From an uncultured Muribaculaceae bacterium (lineage in GTDB: Bacteria > Bacteroidota > Bacteroidia > Bacteroidales > Muribaculaceae), in the NCBI GenBank assembly GCA_905233915.1, contig CAJOFM010000004.1, forward strand, positions 248,001-312,000: a stretch of 64,000 nt of DNA, read 5' to 3'. Below, in pieces: positions 60,765 through 64,000 of this stretch (the stretch's first letter is position 1; each line of letters opens with the position of its first letter). The notes under the pieces were generated by a model. That model did not search any database and had not been told where the DNA came from. It saw only the letters and a list, made by a program, of their open reading frames with translations. Both the position numbers and the translations under genes were made by a program.

Positions 60765-63149
60765 TCAATCCTGGTTAAGCACCTTGGTAATCAAAGCGGT
60801 GACATCAGCTACATTCAGGACAGTATCGCCATTCATGTCGCCACACACGGTGCAATAGCTGTCGCTACTGCCCAGTACCATGGCAATGAGAGAGGTGACA
60901 TCGGCAACGTTGATAATACCATCGTGATTCACGTCACCTAATGCGAAGGCATGATCGTTGGCGAACAAAGTCACTAACTGCGACTTGCTCCATGCGCTCT
61001 GTGTACCGTCGCTGTACAAGCCCCTAACCCTGTAGTAGAAGGTGCCGCCCTCGGTAAGGTTCTCGACGAGGTAGTTCTTCTTGGTGATGCCGGAAATGAG
61101 ACGATAATCCGGTCCTCCCTCCTCAACAACGCCCTTGAGTGAATTGAGCTCGTTCACATCGCCTGCATAGACCTTGATCATGCGCATGTCGGGCGAGAAA
61201 TAACTATCGGTAGTGGTGATGGTAATCTTCTCTCCTGCACTGGCTATCACACTCCATGTGAAAGTCTCTCCAGACTCAAATTGGTGACCCACAGCTGCGG
61301 TTTGTTCTGAGCCGACAGTTAAGTTGCCGCTGCCATAGTATGCAGGCACGGTAGAAATCTGCATGCTGAAGACATCATTGTAGTAACCATCGGGAACCGT
61401 GTAGGTGATATATCCACTCTCATAAGAATAATTGTTGAAATAAATGGCGTTATTGCCCACCTGGACAGATTGGCCACCCCAAGGTTCTGAAAGGGTAATG
61501 CTCTGATAACTGCCCGGATAGATACTGCCGTCGATGGAGTCAAGCAGTTCTACAACAGAACGGGTTCTCACTTCAAGGATGTAGCTGTCCACATACTTAT
61601 CGGCAGTCTGGTCGGTCCAGTCGGCACGGAACTGAGTCAGGTTGATATAGGTGCTGTCGGCAGGCAGCATCACGGGAGCAAAAGTCTGCAGCGTTGCTAC
61701 ACCGTTGATCGTGACTGTCACATCCTCGGCATCGGGATTGTGCAGGGTGATGGTGGCAGTGTGGTTGCCTGCAGCCAACGGCGCATAAGTCACCGTAATC
61801 ACCTTGCCGCTCTCCTGGTCGCCGACGGCCACGCTGGTAGCGTCAATCGAGAAAGCACCGCTCTCATCGTTGAGCGTCAGGGCAATGTCGCTAGTGAGTT
61901 CCTGGCCCTTGACGATAAAGGTCTCGGTGGCACTCTGGTCAACATAGCTTGCGACATCCAATTTTGAGGGTGAAACCCTGATGCGGGGTCCCTGTACCGG
62001 GGGCTGGATGCCCATAACCATCTGCTGCTCAATATTGTAGGTGGATCCGCCGCCAGTGAAAGCATTGAGGGCAAAGTCACCGTTACCTTCACCACTCCAT
62101 CCCCAATTGACGTGATAGGTGTTAGTGCCGGGCGTATAGCCGTCAACATTGAAAGCGTGGCCGCTCCATCCCCACCAACTGTCGTAATCATAGGCACAGT
62201 AAACAACGGGACGACCCTCATAGAGCTCGTTCTGCAGCAGGGCAGCCCACTCGTCGTCATTGTAATACACCGCGGTATCGACAGCGTCATCGTCGGTACG
62301 GGTCTTGAACAACAATTGCGCATCCTCGTCATAGCCGAAAAACTTGACGGCACGCAGGATGTCATCACCCATGGCACCACTGCCGCTGGGCGTATAATCC
62401 ATGTGCTCCTCCTGGCCAACATAGCGCATCAGCCATGCCACGGCATCGGCTTGGGTAGTATTGTAGTTGCCAGTGGTGTACTTGTCGAGCATGTTGTCCC
62501 AGTCAAAGGTGATGGAGGGCAGGTCGGGAATCGTGAAACCATAGCTATCGTTGACGTAACCCTCGACAGGAGGAGTCGGGTCGGTGGGATATTTCCAGAA
62601 GTAGAACACCATCGACAGCGAGGTGGCGGGGCAGCCCGTCAAGCAACGCGAGCCGTTATAGGTGGGGCACTGGTTGTAGTAGGGGGCACCCTGGTCCCAC
62701 TCGGCGGTGAGCAGGGGTGCAACGGTCGATGCCTGCAGCGAACTCTTGTAAGAAGGCTGGCTCACGACCAGACCCGGATGTGACTGGAGATATTCGAGCT
62801 GGTGCTTATAGTTGTTCAGCCAGAATTTCATGTTGTCGGGCATGCGCTTCATGTCCAGCGGCTTGTCACCATAGGCAAGGATGGACTGGGCGCGGTCATC
62901 GCCCGAGACAATTACAAAGCCCTTGTCGGTATTGAAAATGTAATAAACCGGTTGATTGGCATTGTTCGAGTTCATCTCGGCATGCAGCAACTTGATACTG
63001 CTGGCGCGGGCACCCATAAACCGTGTACCAGCCACATTGCTATTGATAAACCGTGCGGCTGCAGCCTGAGCTTGCTCAAGATTAAGGTTGGCCGCCAAGA
63101 CCTGCAATGATGCCATGAGTAGAGCGGCAATAAAAAGTAATTTCTTCAT
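60765..63149 (-). CDS. Secreted C10 peptidase (streptopain-like) with dockerin-like tail, paralogue
   Basis: A 794-residue relative of the gene at 55383, with the same layout. Signal peptide MKKLLFIAALLMASLQVLAA; propeptide to about 140; catalytic Cys173 in TGCPATSLSM and His331 in WSGHAFNVDGYTP. The middle differs: an Ig-like unit (about 400-480), then a beta-rich unit (about 540-670) with VPDGYYNDVFSMQIS that could bind carbohydrate or protein. The C-terminal end has GDVNHDGIINVADVTSLIAMVL and CTVCGDMNGDTVLNVADVTALITKVL. A promoter box is at 63231-63238. The two C10 genes flank the M6 gene, which suggests tandem duplication. Confidence 0.9.
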   Translation of the reverse strand: MKKLLFIAALLMASLQVLAANLNLEQAQAAAARFINSNVAGTRFMGARASSIKLLHAEMNSNNANQPVYYIFNTDKGFVIVSGDDRAQSILAYGDKPLDMKRMPDNMKFWLNNYKHQLEYLQSHPGLVVSQPSYKSSLQASTVAPLLTAEWDQGAPYYNQCPTYNGSRCLTGCPATSLSMVFYFWKYPTDPTPPVEGYVNDSYGFTIPDLPSITFDWDNMLDKYTTGNYNTTQADAVAWLMRYVGQEEHMDYTPSGSGAMGDDILRAVKFFGYDEDAQLLFKTRTDDDAVDTAVYYNDDEWAALLQNELYEGRPVVYCAYDYDSWWGWSGHAFNVDGYTPGTNTYHVNWGWSGEGNGDFALNAFTGGGSTYNIEQQMVMGIQPPVQGPRIRVSPSKLDVASYVDQSATETFIVKGQELTSDIALTLNDESGAFSIDATSVAVGDQESGKVITVTYAPLAAGNHTATITLHNPDAEDVTVTINGVATLQTFAPVMLPADSTYINLTQFRADWTDQTADKYVDSYILEVRTRSVVELLDSIDGSIYPGSYQSITLSEPWGGQSVQVGNNAIYFNNYSYESGYITYTVPDGYYNDVFSMQISTVPAYYGSGNLTVGSEQTAAVGHQFESGETFTWSVIASAGEKITITTTDSYFSPDMRMIKVYAGDVNELNSLKGVVEEGGPDYRLISGITKKNYLVENLTEGGTFYYRVRGLYSDGTQSAWSKSQLVTLFANDHAFALGDVNHDGIINVADVTSLIAMVLGSSDSYCTVCGDMNGDTVLNVADVTALITKVLNQD

Positions 63150-63230
63150 AAACTGTTGACTAAATGGTTATTGTTAAGCATTATTCTTTATCGCACAAGA
63201 AAGATTTCATTCTCGGTAAAACAGTGGGGA

Positions 63231-63238
63231 CAAAGTTA
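63231..63238 (-). promoter_or_regulatory. Promoter -7 box for the second C10 peptidase
   Basis: TAACTTTG on the minus strand, with ATTG about 19 bases further upstream. Confidence 0.6.
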
Positions 63239-63348
63239 CAAATAATAGTAGTTATAACAATAATAATTAAACATTATTTTTGGGATTCTATTCCCAGAAT
63301 CCGTGAACTGGTATTATAAACATGGAAGATAATGTGTATCAAAACAAG

Positions 63349-63385
63349 TTGCCCCCAAAAAGCATTTCCTGCTTTTTGGGGGCAA
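63349..63385 (-). terminator. Terminator of the window-end gene
   Basis: Perfect 15-base stem TTGCCCCCAAAAAGC with complement (63349-63363, 63371-63385) and seven-base loop. Confidence 0.75.
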
Positions 63386-63438
63386 TTCAAGAGTTATGTT
63401 ACGGCGTCAATACTTTTCGGGCATATCAACCTGTTCCA

Positions 63439-64000
63439 TTAATTGTTAAGAATCTTGGCAATCAGGGTGGTAACGTCGGTCACATTAATGTCGCCTTCAC
63501 CGGTCAATTCTCCGCAGATAGGACATCCCAGAGTGTAGTCACTTTGCAGAATCATGGAAATCAAGGTGGTAACATCGGTCACATTAATCTGGCGGTCGTG
63601 GTTCACATCACCAAGTTCAAACTCATGGGGAGCGGGACCGTTCTCAAACAGGGTCACCTGCTCAATGTTACTCCACTCGCTCTCGGTAAGATTGCTGTAG
63701 AAGGCCTTAACGCGATAGTTGAAGGTTCCGCCAGCAGTGAGATCCTTAACGGTATAGAACTTGTCGGCGATACCGGTAATGAGGCGCTGTGTGCTGTCAC
63801 CTGTCTCGACAGGAACACTGAGGCGCATCTTGGCGGCGCTGGAGGTAGAACTCCAGATCTCAACTTGGGAAACCAAGAGCCGCTTGGTGTTGCTGCCGTC
63901 GGTTGCTGTGATGGTCACCTTCTGGTTCTCATCAGCACCACATCTCAAGACAACGGTCTGAGTCACTTCCTCGTTCACAATAAAGCTCTCCATGTTGTCG
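63439..64000 (-). CDS. Secreted protein with FN3-like unit and dockerin-like tail (cut by window end)
   Basis: The last 187 or so residues of a gene whose start lies past 64000; the first ATG in this frame (63993) is internal. An FN3-like unit (LITGIADKFYTVKDLTAGGTFNYRVKAFYSNLTESEWSNI) is followed by two dockerin-like repeats (GDVNHDRQINVTDVTTLISMIL, GEGDINVTDVTTLIAKIL), with CPICG between them. The catalytic part cannot be seen, but the tail matches the neighbouring peptidases, so a further exported peptidase is likely. Confidence 0.8.
   Translation of the reverse strand, partial: DNMESFIVNEEVTQTVVLRCGADENQKVTITATDGSNTKRLLVSQVEIWSSTSSAAKMRLSVPVETGDSTQRLITGIADKFYTVKDLTAGGTFNYRVKAFYSNLTESEWSNIEQVTLFENGPAPHEFELGDVNHDRQINVTDVTTLISMILQSDYTLGCPICGELTGEGDINVTDVTTLIAKILNN

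Overview
The window is a 64 kb piece of a Bacteroidales chromosome (phylum Bacteroidota), probably a gut Muribaculaceae- or Prevotellaceae-type organism; the family level is inference. Support for the order-level call: promoters of the Bacteroidetes form TAnnTTTG, an FrdCAB respiratory complex beside cytochrome bd oxidase, Bacteroidetes-specific families (DUF1573, DUF3098, DUF2027-Smr, DUF3244), Por-type C-terminal sorting domains, and secreted C10, C25 and M6 peptidases. Most of the window is GC-rich, with an AT-rich island at about 18.9-24.4 kb. No tRNA, rRNA, CRISPR array or intact transposase was seen.

Layout. 0-1.7 kb: cydA (3' part) and cydB. 1.8-9 kb: a secreted protein, a frameshifted DUF2027-Smr gene, a SprT/YgjP-like peptidase, trpS, a metallophosphoesterase, aroA and a CvpA-like protein. 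9-17.2 kb: a zinc-ribbon membrane protein, a 35-residue membrane peptide, a GNAT-like protein, pgi, a succinate/acetate CoA-transferase, a lipoprotein, an EamA transporter and a GYF-domain protein. 17.8-24.8 kb: a secreted-protein locus (T9SS-like protein, C25 peptidase, peptidase S74-type chaperone protein, DUF3244 protein) with a TPR/HTH membrane regulator. 25.3-28.8 kb: frdCAB, with frdA broken by a frameshift. 28.9-32.3 kb: DUF3098-uppP-truB-queA. 32.6-38.6 kb: rnr-mtaB-glycosyltransferase-aldo/keto reductase. 38.7-42.4 kb: two DUF1573 proteins, meaB, a lipoprotein and a Nudix hydrolase. 42.4-43.0 kb: a candidate small RNA. 43-45.2 kb: a BspA-like leucine-rich-repeat protein. 45.4-49.6 kb: an aminotransferase, a substrate-binding protein and a TPR protein. 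49.7-54.7 kb: cls-ispE-grpE-dnaJ-rluA. 54.8-64 kb: secreted C10, M6 and C10 peptidases and the end of a fourth protein, all closing with dockerin-like tandem repeats.

How they fit together. cydAB, frdCAB, the CoA-transferase and MeaB describe an anaerobe that respires fumarate, probably makes succinate/propionate, and tolerates trace oxygen. The secreted peptidases and adhesin-like proteins point to extracellular protein breakdown or host-surface contact. Two tail types are used: Por/T9SS-like tails in the AT-rich island and dockerin-like tails in the 43-64 kb set.

Most unusual structure. Fourteen or so short intergenic arrays share a strict 7-base period but use different unit sequences. 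They sit in the same orientation relative to the adjoining genes, often supply the stop codon of the upstream gene or abut the next start codon, and at mtaB seem to have replaced the start. A second, REP-like hairpin core occurs as three tandem copies at two distant gene 3' ends. A third region holds five perfect hairpins with three-base loops in 118 bp.
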